In this document: positions 10,877 to 22,815 of the stretch, piece by piece
How the letters are laid out: each line of letters starts with the position of its first letter
How positions within the stretch are numbered: position 1 is the first letter of the stretch
DNA from: Hirudo medicinalis
Lineage: Eukaryota; Annelida; Clitellata; Hirudinida; Hirudinidae
Reading direction: 5' to 3'
Assembly: GCA_011800805.1 (NCBI GenBank)
Contig: MPNW01000548.1
Coordinates: forward strand, 7,131 to 47,105
DNA length: 39,975 nt
The notes under the pieces: generated by a model
Told to the model about the DNA's origin: nothing
Databases searched by the model: none
What the model saw: only the letters and a program-made list of their open reading frames with translations
Program-made: the position numbers and the translations under genes

Positions 10877-13800
10877 CTAATGAAGAACTGACTTCTCAAT
10901 AATTAAACCTTTCCTTAATAAGTGAATCTTCAAGTTTTGTAGCTTCATCATCAATGAAATAGTCTAGAAAAATAAATTATGATAAATTAAAATTTAAGAA
11001 GTTAAATTGACACTTTAAATTTTAGGGTATTATAATTTAGGTAAACTTAACCTTTTGAAACAAAATTGAGATTGGGTGGAATTTGGAGGAATACAAATTC
11101 TTGAACTTTAATAAATCAAACAAAATAAATTATGAACATTTTTCTTGAAGTTCATTTTGATTCCAGTCATTTGTTTGTAGAAGAGTATTTACACTAAATT
11201 TGCAAAAAGTAAAAATGTCACTATTACATACCTTAATATCTTCCAGCAGCCTCCTTTGTGCAAGGCAACATATAGTCATCAGAGAATGTGCAGCATTTCT
11301 GTTGACAGTAGTGACATCTATCTCTCCATGACTGATCCTGTCTCGAATTCTTGGACCAGCCTGATAGACCAGGCAATCCATCAGTATAGACTAAAATTCC
11401 AATATTTCTTTGCTAGGAAGCATTGTTTGGATAGACAAGATATGAAGGCATTTATTATCAAGTTTGGAGAATATGAGCAATAGACAATAAGTTACACTTC
11501 CAAAAAGAGTAAAATAAATCAATAATTCAATGTTATTTTAAATGCCATTACATTCACTAAATTCGTCATTGAATAAAAGTCGTTTCTACCATTAAAGGTT
11601 CGCCATAATATTCTGGTAATTTATTTTTTTCCCCATTGTGAAGAGAACTCTTGAAAATCTTGTTCAAGAATTGGCATGTTGTTAGATAATGTTCGAAAGC
11701 AAGAAGGTTTATCTTACTTCATCAAAGGTGGTGAATGGAACTTCACTCTTGAATAAAGGCCAGAATTAATAAACATTCGCATGATTAGATGCTGATGTTA
11801 CAATTGCCTAATTAAGATAATCACCTCTGCTGTTATAACTCTTTCTAAATTATTGTGGATGAGGGCAAAGACACATCTCATCATGTGTTCCATCAATGGC
11901 AATAGAATAACAATGCATTCTCCATACCTGAAGGATGAATTTGCCTAAGTAAGGAACAATTTTTAAAATAAATAAAAAACACCTTTCAAGTGTAAATAAA
12001 TGAAAAGAATGATGCCACATATTTTCCATCGTTGGTAAAAGTTTCCCAAACTTGGAAAAGCTGTCTTTTATTTCATCTGAGAAAAAAAAATAATATGAAC
12101 AAGTTATTCCATCACATAACAAAGAGTTAATTGATTTACTGAGTGGAGTGAGTTGATTTTCAAAAAGGATGACATCTGGAAGGACAACAAATTGCCTGAA
12201 TTGAATTTTCTTCAAAACTTTCTTTTGGATCAACATATTACCAATGCTAATGATTGTGCACATGAGAACGCAAACATATCTGGGACAATTAATCATGACT
12301 GACAATGTTACAAAGCTTGTTAACAAATTTTCTTAATTATAAGATCATTGAAAAAAATTGCCATCAGAAACAGCTTTAAAAAATAAGATGTATGGTTCAA
12401 AAACAATTTTTTAATTCATTGTGCAGTTATCAATTTTGTCTCTTTTAGATAATAATAATAATTTATATTGCACCATAGCGTTAGGCACTTCATTAGATTA
12501 GCTTTAAAAAGTGCACAACAACTTGATTTTTCCATATTAAAACTATCAGATAATAGATAACTGAAAAAGATACTTCAAGTTATTTTTTATTTGATTTTTA
12601 TTCTTTAAACTCAGTGAGCAACCTCCAAACTTTACTTTATTACTGAATTTATTTGCACAATGACTACATATTGGAAATAGAACCAAATGATCCCATATGC
12701 ATGGAAGAATGCATGTGGAACTAATGACATTTGTAAATATTTGCTATTACCATTTATAATAACAATTGGTTACAAAATTAAAATTTTTGATAAAATTATT
12801 AATGCACAAATAATTAACTAATAAATCAAGAGTTAAAAAAAAGTATTGGGTATTTTCAAAGAAATAAGAGCTAGCACTGTTACCTGCTTTGTATTTCATT
12901 TGATCCAAGAAATCCATGCCAGGCAAGATTCCTTAGATTAAGAGATACTGGTGGACCTATCAAAAGTCTTAAGAACTTAACCTAAAAATGTAATTACAAA
13001 TGAAACAGTTATTAAAATAATTAGTCAACTCTGCAGTACTCCAAGCAAAAAACAACATTTTTAGTATATTATGATGAAACTTACTACTGTTGGAGAGAGA
13101 ACGACAGTTAAATGGGGAACTAAAAGAAGATCTCTGAGAATATTTGGACATTTATCACATTCTGTTAGAATCACCTGGTTAGAGATTTACATAAAGTTTA
13201 ACTTTTAAAAATAAGGCTCCAATAGATTAACCATATTAGGAAAAATCTTACATCTTTGACTAATTGAAAAATACTGATAATTAGGAACTTAAAGTACAAC
13301 AAAAAATCTTAATATACCAACATCTCCTAAACCTCTTTCTAACATTGAAACAAGTATCAATAGAGCTTGCATATCAAACTTTCCATCATGGCTTTGAATC
13401 AGGTCAAAGCATGTTTGAACCATCTAAGAAAACAACAAAAGTGTTCAGAAAACCAAGTTAAGAATAAACCAAATCACAATGAATGACAATAAACATTTCA
13501 ATTGATTTTCTTTAATGCTACCTGGATAACTATTGGATATTAATTATAAATTATTATAATTCCCAGAATAAAACCTGTGAATCATATTAATTCAATTTTA
13601 CTTTCTTGTGGGATATCCAATCAAAAAATCTGTTGTATTTAGCCTCAAATTGATCCCATGATTGTATTGACTTTAAGAATTGTTCACTACTTAAGAATAA
13701 TGGCTGGCAACCCAATGATTGCAAATTGTAAGATAAATAATCTTCATCGCCTAATGTAATTAAAATTTATTTATTTCCATCCAATTTCATTGTTTTTCAG

Positions 13801-13995
13801 CATTTTTTAAATTATTGTTTAACCTTTGACATCCAACATTTTGTCAATTGCATCCCATATGACGAATCCGTCCACTAAACATGGGTAATCCTCTGCGTAA
13901 TCATATTTTATTGAACAACTTAATATAGAATAAACTTTAGGCGACAGGAAAGTATCTAGCGACGAAATACTATTAGCAAACTTTTCCGCCAACAT
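10877..13995 (-). CDS. ERMARD: ERMARD homologue (ER membrane-associated RNA degradation protein)
   Basis: Thirteen exons on the minus strand chain in phase: 13995-13824, 13750-13602, 13423-13318, 13161-13085, 12981-12884, 12315-12140, 12076-11983, 11927-11825, 11747-11718 (30 bp), 11658-11590, 11390-11232, 11105-11052 and 10963-10877. The result is about 457 residues. Matches to vertebrate ERMARD run in order: [10 protein letters not shown] near the N-terminus, [45 protein letters not shown] with [18 protein letters not shown], then the signature [13 protein letters not shown] and YSSKFHP. ERMARD is a poorly understood ER protein linked to neuronal migration. The vertebrate protein (about 680 residues) continues for roughly 250 more and ends in membrane segments. 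Here the last exon is the weakest call and that C-terminal part was not found, so the 3' end may be incomplete. It is transcribed divergently from PSMD4. Confidence 0.9.
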
Positions 13996-14169
13996 TTCTC
14001 GCGGATTAATGTATAAGATATCTATATATATGACTGAATGTAAATACTTAAGTATGGCAGAGAAAAACAAGGTACTAAGCAAATAGATCTGAAAAGAGGA
14101 AGTTTCAGTTCCAGAGCCGAGAAATAACAAGGACTACGATAAATCTAACGAAATCATCAGATTTGGACA

Positions 14170-14313
14170 ATGAGAGGCAAAGAACATTTCTTCGATGCTC
14201 GAGTGGAGAGAGATCATTCCCATCAAACTGTCAATAAAAAGAAACAGTTAAAGAAACCAGGGGCGCATCCACCAGATGTTCCACTTTTTGACGGTTTTCT
14301 AGAAAAGAAATAA
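14170..14313 (+). CDS. 47-residue basic ORF in the ERMARD-PSMD4 intergenic region
   Basis: An ATG-to-TAA frame rich in Lys/His, with a KKPGAHPPDVPLFDGFLEKK end. It lies in the 640-base gap between divergent ERMARD and PSMD4 and is not recognised. It could be a small gene, an upstream exon or chance. Confidence 0.25.
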   Translation: MRGKEHFFDARVERDHSHQTVNKKKQLKKPGAHPPDVPLFDGFLEKK

Positions 14314-14632
14314 AAAAGAAATCAGAAAAAAGAATCAGCAAAAGAATTAGTCATTTGTGGGCGGTAGATAGTTCATGGAAAGGATATCCCAGCGAAACGA
14401 TTAACTGCACACCTGTTTTACAATTTTGATTCAGTGTCCTTAACAGATTGTTTAATTTTAGCATTAATAATAAATTATTAAAATTGATAAATTACAATAA
14501 ATTATAATTGTAAAATAATTACATTTGAAATACAATTCTTTTATTTATTACTTATACAAACTCTAGCCTTAGACTATTCGTCCATTTTCGCGAGTCATTG
14601 TTTTGGAATCCATTCACTGGAAATAATTTGCG

Positions 14633-17389
14633 ATGGTATTAGAAAGCACAATAGTCTGGTCAGTTGTTTTTCAAATTATTTATTTAATTGGCTACTTATT
14701 TTAGTTTCTTAAGTATTTATGAAAACTTGAAAGCAAAATTAGTCAAGTGCGTTTGGAGTCAGTAAAAATTGTCTCTTGCCGCTTGCATTATTAAGCACTT
14801 TCACGGCTAACAATTCACGAATAATGTTGGCGAGTTTTAGTAATGAAAATCAGGTAACATTAGAGAGTGTTAATAATATGTGGAACAACTACGTTTGAAA
14901 ATTTGTTGAGTAATTTAACGTTGACTGATTTATATGCTGAGACTCTTTAAATAACTTAGCAAATGCTTGAGATGTTAAAAATCCTGAGCCATATTAGATT
15001 AAAGTTAATCTATTATCTACTACAACGTATGCATGTGTGTGAATGTCTACTTGTTGTAAAAATTGTATTCGTGAAATGCATGAGACCTTATGATGCAATA
15101 TTTATTAAATTATAAGGACCTCATGATTATTCACGCTCTTTGAGAATAGGTCAATATATCTGAATTTAAAAGTGATTTAGTCGAAACTAAACTTAAACTT
15201 TAATTTTAACTTTTTTTTAAATTTAAGTTTAATAAGCATGATAATTGGCAAGATTTTGATGATGCTAAACATGGAATAGAATAACAATGTCATTGAGCAA
15301 AATTTCATTACATGCTTTTCTTTATATCAATAGTGTAGACAATAGCGATTACATGAGAAATGGAGACTTTTTACCATCGAGACTACATGCCCAACAAGAT
15401 GCTGTAAATCTAGTTTGTCACTCCAAAACAAGATCTAATCCAGAAAATAATGTTGGATTGATATCTCTTTCCAAGTGTGTACTTTATATTTTTACTAATA
15501 TGCTTGCAATAGGTTTAAATCGTTACTTTTACAATTTATTTGAAGTAACACTGAGGTTCTGGTCACTCTTACATCTGATGTTACAAAACTTCTGGCCAAA
15601 CTTCATCAATTGAAACCTATGGGAAATATCAACTTTTTGTCTGGAATAAAAATAGCTCATGTAAGTTGCTTAATCCATTCTTAGAAGTGAAGTTGGATTT
15701 CTTATCAATGTAACATTGCTGCATTTTCATGTTTTTTGTTAATAGCTGGTTTTGAAGCATCGTCAAGGTAAGAACCACAAGATGAGGATCGTCGCATTTG
15801 TTGGAAGTCCAATTCCAGACTCTGAGAAGGAGGTAATGATATAATTCAGAGTTCAGTAGATTTCAAATGTACATTAATTTAAATGCTGCTTGCTTCACAG
15901 TTAACAAAACTTGGTAAGAGATTGAGGAAGGAGAAAGTCAATGTTGACATTATCAATTTTGGAGAAGAAGTAAGTTTATTTGTGTTGTTAGGCCATTTTT
16001 AGCTCACTAATGACTCATGCAATGATTAATTATCTCAGTCTACCAACACTGATAAGTTGACAGCATTTATAAATGCCATCAATGGAACTGACTCAACACA
16101 GAAGTTTGTAATTATTTATTAATGTTTTTCAGTTGTGGATATCTTATTCATCTGGTTGCATTTTTTAGCTCTCATCTCGTGACAGTTCCGCCGGGTCCCT
16201 TGCTGTCCGATGCCTTGATTAGCTCTCCAGTGATTGTCGGCGAGGATGGTCTCAGTGCCATTTCTGGTGGATATGAATTCGGAGTAGATCCCAATGAAGA
16301 CCCCGAGCTGGCATTGGTAATCGACCTTGAATTGAGTAGATAATGTTCCTGTATTTAACTTTATGAAATCTTGACAGGCTTTGAGAGTGTCCATGGAAGA
16401 ACAGAGAGCACACCAGGAGGAGGAAGCCAGGCGAGCAGCCACCCAAGCTGCCAGAACCCCTGTTGACAAAATTGAAGAGGGTTAGTTTTTTTTATTTTAT
16501 GAAATCATTTACTTTTTTTGTTTGGAGGCTCTATGCTAGTTTGAATTTTGTGCCAATGATAATATGATCTTGTATAAGCGTAACAGTGGTTTATACAGTT
16601 TTCTTATTTAATCATGGGGATTTAATAATTCTTTTTTTTTTAAATTAAATTCATGTTTAACTGAACATAATTTGCTAAATCGTTTAGTGGATTTTTTCTT
16701 ACATAAACCATTATGTGAAAATATTTTTCAAAGATAAGCATTTGGAAAGTTTCTGTTGCAGTTATTGAATCACTTTCTGCATATTATTTATTGTTATTAT
16801 TATTTAATAGAAGTTGTCAAATTTTGACAATGTTTGATAATTTGGCTTTGATTGGTGAGAAGCATTAAATTTTTGTGAATTTGCAGAAACCTCAGATGAA
16901 ATGTTGTTGAAACAAGCACTGGAGCTTTCCATGCAGGGATCTGATGCCAAAGAACCTATGTCTGTGGATATGGGAAGGGATATATCTTCTATGACTGAAG
17001 ATGAACAGATGGCTTTTGCTCTTCAAATGTCTATGGAAGGTTAGATTGGATTAAAAATGTTATGTACTTGTTAATATTTGTTTTGTGTTATTTTTTTAGT
17101 GCAAGAAGCAAATGCATTAGGAGAGGTCTGTTTATGGATGATTTTAGAGATGTATGGTATAGATGTATAGATAATTGACATTTATGTATTTTTGCAGGAA
17201 GTAAAAATGGATGATGAAGACATCAGGGAGGTGATAAGTGATCCCGCATTTCTGAGGAGCGTATTGGAAGGTTTACCCGGAGTTGATCCCCAGAGTGATG
17301 CTGTTAAGGAAGCAGTTGATCAACTTGCTTCAAACAAAAGTCAAGATTCGAACAAAAAAGATGGGAAGAAGAAAGATAGCAAGGAATAA
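14633..17389 (+). CDS. PSMD4: 26S proteasome non-ATPase regulatory subunit 4 (Rpn10/S5a)
   Basis: Eleven exons join perfectly in phase: 14633-14658, 15334-15474, 15546-15660, 15746-15832, 15901-15969, 16039-16103, 16169-16316, 16378-16480, 16887-17039, 17100-17125 and 17198-17389. They give 374 residues, against about 377 in human. The start [20 protein letters not shown] is the family N-terminus. A VWA domain (about 5-190) includes [19 protein letters not shown] and [10 protein letters not shown]. Three ubiquitin-interacting motifs follow: [13 protein letters not shown] (about 214-226), [14 protein letters not shown] (about 254-267) and [15 protein letters not shown] (about 288-302). The C-terminus holds [17 protein letters not shown] and a Lys-rich end. 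Rpn10 is a ubiquitin receptor of the 19S particle: the VWA domain docks to the proteasome and the UIMs bind ubiquitin chains. Intron 1 (675 bases) is the longest. Confidence 0.97.
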
Positions 17390-17464
17390 ACAGATCCTGT
17401 GTGATATCATTAAATATTTTCACGCGTGTTTCTTCTTGAAAAATTCGCAATTTTTCCAACTCTC

Positions 17465-17470
17465 AATAAA
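17465..17470 (+). terminator. polyadenylation signal of PSMD4
   Basis: AATAAA 76 bases past the PSMD4 stop codon, same strand. Confidence 0.65.
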
Positions 17471-18970
17471 AATGTTGACCAATTGTTCCATAAAGTTGAC
17501 CATTCTAGAATGAAATCTGTTTTGAGCAGATTTCGACCACCCATTCTCTGGAGGTAGTTTTGCATAGTCTAATCATGGTGTCTTGTTTATTGTGTCACGT
17601 CTGTTGAATTAAGCTACATTGTTATGGCTCGTCAAATCGCACAAATGTAATTGGCGAGTAGCAGGTGTGGGAGCATGGCATTCCAAAATTCCCTATTCTG
17701 GGATATTAAACCGCATCGGTTGCCCGGCCCTTTCTATATCGTCTCTTGCTATTCATTCTCGCATGCACGAACACAACTATCTCAGTCAAACTGCGTGCCG
17801 TTTACCTTTTCTAACGACTATAATTTATCGCTCTCCTTGTCCTGCCGTCTCATCCTCAGATCTTTTCAAGTGCCACTCAACTTAAAGATACTAACATTTC
17901 TTGAGATTTCCAGAGGAATGAGAAGGAGCGGCGCGCCGAGGATGACGACTGCCATATCTTCTACCACAACATTGATGAAAGCGAAAATCCTTGCAGACTT
18001 CAGCTCTTCGGAGTGATTGTATAAGCCTGCGGTAGGTCTTCACGGTCAAATTCAAGCTCATTAGCATATCGTATGCTATTGGTCCACGTCAAGAAGCACT
18101 CATAACAGACAAGTGAAAACAGACCGGCAAAATGTGAAACGCTTGATAAAACTATTTGTTATTAGTTAGGAGAAATCCAACACAGACATTACATATCCAA
18201 TGGTGTAATTACAGCCCGAAATAACACTAAAACCTAGGAAAAACTCTAGAAACAGCGAGAAAAGAGGCGGCCGCACGTTCAGTGCCTATAAAAAGAAGTA
18301 CTTAATGTCGCATTTCTTCACGATGTGGAATCGAGGCTTCTGATACAACGTATCACTTATATCAACTTATAAAAATAATCTATATTACCATTATTAGTTG
18401 GTAAGTTAACGATCGAGGTAGTAGTACTTTCCACAAACAGAGGACAAATGTCCTCTCCATACCTCACTGTGTTGTGCTGCGACCAAGAGATAATTTCTTA
18501 CGTTATTAAGATAATAAATTCTGATGAATTTTTAATTATTTTATTTATTATATTTAGCTCAATTTCTATAAACAAATATTGAAACATTTAAAAATAATTA
18601 AAATAAAATAATTGTTCAATGTTTGTTTTTGTTTGAGGCAAGCGCGGGATCACTCGATCATCGCTGCATGTTCTTTTGAATAATTGGTTTCCTAATTAGT
18701 TCTGTGATTTGAAGAATTTTGTGAAGTGAATTTAAACATTGCAAGCAATCATTTGAAAGCTTTTTTGGTTAATCTGAGTTCTACATCGTCATTTATTTTT
18801 TGCTATTTGTTATAGCTATATTTCGTAGATATTCTTCTTTATAATGTTTTTTGTGATTCCAAGCAATTTTATTTAAATTGTGGAACTTTGATTACTTATA
18901 AATGTCTGGTTTTGTAATGTGTGTAAGGGAAGTTTTTTTCACTATTTAATTTGTGCTATTGTATATGCAG
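17471..18970. other. intergenic / upstream region of the RIF1-like gene
   Basis: No recognisable domain. A GC-rich block at 17900-18015 is open on both strands. On the plus strand it could be an exon, because a TTTCCAG acceptor precedes RNEKERRAEDDDCHIFYHNI and a possible donor follows. A TATA-like TATAAAAAG lies near 18287. No HEAT-repeat-like coding was seen. The 5' exon of the RIF1-like gene should lie here, because its first coding exon begins at a splice acceptor. Confidence 0.4.
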
Positions 18971-18985
18971 GTGCACTTTTATAAA

Positions 18986-21194
18986 ATGAGAAAAAGATTG
19001 TCGAAATCACCTTCAGCAAGCCAAGATGCAAATAAAAGTAAAGGAGAAACCAGACAACTGAGGTCAGCCAAATCACTTAAACATAAATCACTCAACATGA
19101 TCAAAGATAAGGGATCAAAATCATTGCCAAGTAAAAAAATTAAACACATAAAGGCTGACATTGCTAAGAAATCTGGTAGTCATAAGAACTCTGATGTGAA
19201 AGTTGAAAGTGAGTTAAATTGCAAAAAGTCATTATTGAATCATTTCAATGATGTTCAGAATCAAGATGAAGAAGACATTCCCTTAGGAAAGTTATTAGGA
19301 AATAAGAATAATTGTAACGATGACACCCCAAATCTTTCAACAAATGGTTCTTCCAAGCAATCCTTTTGTGAAACTCCAACTAGAAGGTTTCTAAGACCAA
19401 GGAGGTCTTCCAATGGTAAAAGTCCGACCTTGAATGGTTCAGAAAGCAACGTTGAAAGTTTAGAAAAAAGTAAAGAAAATGCAAATGACTTGATTTTAGG
19501 ATCAAGCATCACTAACAGCATTGCTGGGGAATGCTCAAACTCTGAAAATTCCCAAATCAAAAACTCAGAAATTTCACTTAACAGTGATTGCCATATTGCA
19601 GACCAGAACTCGGTTCCATCTTCCAGCACAAAACTAGAAGTTGAGCATGAAATAGTATCAAATTTAATGAACGATGGTGTCAAAAGTGGTAATCCATTTG
19701 AATCATTATCTTATCCATCTGGAGATAATTTTAAATCCACCAGTGATGCAGAGATCGATGGTTCATCTGTCAACCACCATTCTGGTAATATTGCACCATC
19801 TCATGAGGAATTACATTCAATTAAGGACACAACCCTTGCAATAGATAATGACATATCTTCATCAGTACAATGGACTCCATCCAGAAACATGAATCAGAAT
19901 TTTCCGAAAGATGTTTCCCCGACTAGGAAGGCCATGGATGCTACTTCATTGACATCTATCTGTTACAATTCTCCCAGCACAGGCATTCTTCGTAAAAGAA
20001 AACTTGAAGACTCTGACTTCAGCTATTCTCCCTCTACAAAGGTAGCAAACTCTTACACTGCTTTGAAAACGATCGACTTTTCTTTTCAACATTGTGCGCA
20101 CATGACGTTAATTATTCATGATGAAAACATCTTCATGCCAAAGTTTTTGTGCTTTAGATATTTTTTGGTATTGATTGCAGATCAGGAGGGTTGCTTTTTC
20201 GGAAATTGTTTCCACTGTTGAAATTCCTAACAGACATGACAACCTAACCATGAGAGATGTCAAACCTAATAATCAAGAACAAGTAATCCTTTGCGATTGT
20301 GCTTATGTATCTGTAACAGTTAATCAGACTGTTGCAGTCAAAGAGACTATCAGACCCGCTTTATGTTTTATATTATCCAACTGCATTATTAATGGAATAT
20401 CACATTAAAAATAACTAAAGTTGCACTAATCACAAAGTTTTGCAGAAATGAGGGGAGCCTTGTTTCACAAGGTACAAACAAAGAAAACAGTGCTCCTATT
20501 TTCCCTGAACTGACCAACTCTCTGTGCCCCATTGAAGTAATTTTGCCAAGAATTAGCACATTGCCCTGGTCTGTTTTTGAAGCAAGTCCATCAATTCAGC
20601 ATGTATTTTGACATGTAGAATGATTTGTATCAAAAGGGTGAGAGGCCTGAAGAACTTGCTCAGCGCTAAGAATATAAAGACAGTAGGGGATCTGGCAGCC
20701 ATGTCAGAACCAGAGTTGGAGACTCTACCTGTGCCACAACCTAAGTCTTCACGAATCAGAGATGCATTGCAATATTGGATGGACCACACCAACAACAAAA
20801 ACAAGAAGACAGGTAAGGGATTTGGGTTTTCTTTGAAGCATCACCAACCAAACATTAAATTGCAATTTGCATGTCTTTATCCCCAGTCAAGGACTGTAAT
20901 GAGGGCCATGCTGAAGGCAACACCTCAGCCAGAGTAATGCAGTCTGCTGATTTACAAGAACAAACTTGTGAGAGAGATGATTCTAGGCAAACCATAACAA
21001 TTGGCGAAGCTTCTTTCAAGGAAGATGAGGAATCTACTAAAGGCAAAATGACATTAAAGATGTTTGATGCCCTCGATGAAGTACTTGGGAGGTGCAAAAG
21101 CAAGGAACTATCTCGAACACAATTAAAGGCCATGCTCTCCAAGCTTACCTCAATCCAGAATAAGGTTGCAGAACACATTGCAAACAGCTTGTAA
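18986..21194 (+). CDS. RIF1: RIF1-like protein, C-terminal region only (PP1 docking motifs and C-terminal domain)
   Basis: Five exons chain in phase: 18971-20041 (coding from ATG 18986), 20181-20282, 20453-20568, 20637-20812 and 20887-21194, giving 585 residues. Residues 1-330 are low-complexity and Ser/Asn/Lys-rich. At about 332 is GILRKRK, a SILK-type PP1 docking site. At about 354 is KIRRVAFSE, an RVxF docking site. Then come IFPELTNSLCPIEVILPRI, LSAKNIKTVGDLAAMSEPEL and LPVPQPKSSRIRDAL, matching the vertebrate RIF1 C-terminal DNA-binding segment, and a helical tail. RIF1 recruits PP1 to restrain origin firing and shapes DNA-break repair. Vertebrate RIF1 is about 2,470 residues with an N-terminal HEAT array. 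None is visible here, and PSMD4 ends 1.6 kb upstream on the same strand. The first coding exon stays open upstream of the ATG (from 18971), so a further 5' coding exon is possible. Confidence 0.85.
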
Positions 21195-21361
21195 AATGTC
21201 GGAACTAATTTCGAGATACGCTGCTCACTCTCACTAACGACCTAGATCAAAGCCTTTTAATGAAAATTTATTTTTGAACGAAAAATGTGTAACTCTGACA
21301 AAACATAAGCGTGTTTAAACTACATAAGTCAATAATAGGAAGAGTTGGCCAATCCAGCCGA

Positions 21362-21487
21362 TCATTTCTTCTTTTTCTTGTCACCGCTCTTGGCAGTCTT
21401 CTTCTCGCCTTCAGCTTTTGCCTTCTCACCAGCTTTTTCGGTCTTCTTTTCGTCTGCTTTAGCTCCTTCTTTCTTTTTTTGAGGCAT
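21362..21487 (-). CDS. 41-residue Lys/Ala/Glu-rich small protein
   Basis: The minus-strand frame reads MPQKKKEGAKADEKKTEKAG, then more Lys/Ala/Glu, ending in KKKKK and TGA at 21364-21362. A splice acceptor (TTTCTTCAG) lies four bases before the ATG. A strong donor (TTCAAG followed by GTGAGT) at about 21717-21722 marks a likely 5' non-coding exon, so this looks like a spliced small gene. Composition recalls HMGN-type nucleosome-binding peptides or the N-terminus of ribosomal protein S25, but no defining motif is present. It converges on the RIF1-like gene (3' ends about 170 bases apart). Confidence 0.5.
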   Translation of the reverse strand: MPQKKKEGAKADEKKTEKAGEKAKAEGEKKTAKSGDKKKKK

Positions 21488-21729
21488 AATGCTGAAGAAA
21501 TTTAAAAGTAGGATTGTGGATTCGAAGGATGCGGGCGGCGTAAGTCGGCGGTTTCAAAATGGCGAAACAATAGATCAAATGAAATTAGTGATGGCTGTTA
21601 TCCCCACAGAGATAAAATTCAGAAGCATCATAAAGGGAAAGTCGATAAAGTTCCCAGTAATATTTTGAAATTATTAGGGGCAAAGAAATTCGCGAAGTAG
21701 GCTAAATTGCGACTCACCTTGAAGAAAGC

Positions 21730-22329
21730 TCCGATGCGTCTACTGCGAACAATATTTCCAGCAAGATATCTAAGGAATGCCGCACCGGACTGACGAGGCT
21801 TTAATGTTACAGTGGGTGGAGCTTAAAGCTTCCAAAGCAATTAGCTCATTGTTTTTTAATATTAATTTTAGTGCATCATCTTTCTTTAATTGTCATTTAA
21901 AGGATCTTAAATTGGAAGATTAAAAATTGTGTGCTAAAAATTCGCGAACACACAAGCATGGCCTGTTATCCGCCAATAAGTGCAACTGCGCGTTTAGAAG
22001 AGTTATTTTTCTAGCGAAATGAAATTGATGGGTTTGTGGAATTCATAAAACTTTAAAGCTGTTCAACAACAAATAGGTGCTTTATTACGTGGTTATTACA
22101 TTGAATAATTACCTTATGGAATTAAGTTAGCTTCAAAAATTTGAATATTTAAATTTAAAATCGGCGCCCATTGAAAAGCATTATTCACATCACTTTAATA
22201 TTAAAGATAACGAATCCAGATTTTTGGTCGAAAATATTTCAACTAGGCCAGCAGTCTCCAACCTCTAACGAAGATAACGCGTCACCACAACCGTAATAAT
22301 AACAGATTATAATAATTTAGCTTTATGAA
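21730..22329. other. upstream region of the small Lys-rich gene; nothing else recognised
   Basis: Probably holds the promoter and 5' exon of the minus-strand small gene near 21720-21800. The rest is AT-rich without coding features. Confidence 0.35.
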
Positions 22330-22815
22330 CTCAACTTGAACAATTACCGCGACTATGGCAGGAATTAAATTCGACCAAAAAGTGATTTCACTGACAGGGT
22401 TAGGTATCCAGACATATGGTAAAGAATCTATCACTGTGATGTCAACAACGTCGCAGGATTTTCCACGCTGGTCTCGGCGTGCGTTGACGACGTCTACCAA
22501 TGGATGAAATCGAGTCGCCTACAACTCAATTCAAACAAATCGGTTCACAACCCACCGTCGTAGTCACCAGTGCCCATCTGCGCCTGTACGACTNGCATCG
22601 AAAGTGATTTGCCTCCGTGACTTGCCTAGTCGAAAACGACTCAGATCATCTTCTTCGTCGCTCCTCTTCGTTCCGACCGGGCGACTCAGATGTGCTGGGA
22701 CAGGTCGTTTACGGTTGCTGGTCCAAGGATCTGGAACCAACTTCCACCTCATGTCACATCCCCAGCAACCATTGAAAGCTTTAGAAAGTCTCTCAAGACG
22801 CATTTATACGGTGGC
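22330..22815 (+). mobile_element. decayed LINE fragment (end of RT and C-terminal region)
   Basis: Frames on the plus strand read DVNNVAGFSTLVSACVDDVY and WMKSSRLQLNSNKS (about 22437-22535), which match the thumb region of LINE reverse transcriptases after the catalytic FADD box. After frameshifts and a single N (22594), AGPRIWNQLPPHVTSPATIE and SFRKSLKTHLYGG (22717-22815) match the usual C-terminal end of CR1/L2-like ORF2. The catalytic core is missing. It is a different family from the LINE at 28.9-31.4 kb. Confidence 0.72.
22594..22594. other. single N: assembly join
   Basis: An isolated ambiguous base inside the LINE fragment. Like those at 29491 and 31400, it probably marks joined contigs. 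Confidence 0.7.

Noticed and set aside
11850..12326. Long minus-strand ORF of 158 codons
   Set aside because: It reads through two ERMARD introns by chance; family alignment and splice phases support three separate exons there.
16119..16469. 116-codon minus-strand ORF
   Set aside because: Shadow of PSMD4 exons 7 and 8.
17619..18016. Plus-strand ORFs of 88 and 121 codons
   Set aside because: No family features and no continuity with either neighbour; only the GC-rich 3' part is kept as a weak lead.
19261..19683. 140-codon minus-strand ORF
   Set aside because: Shadow of the Ser/Asn-rich large exon of the RIF1-like gene.
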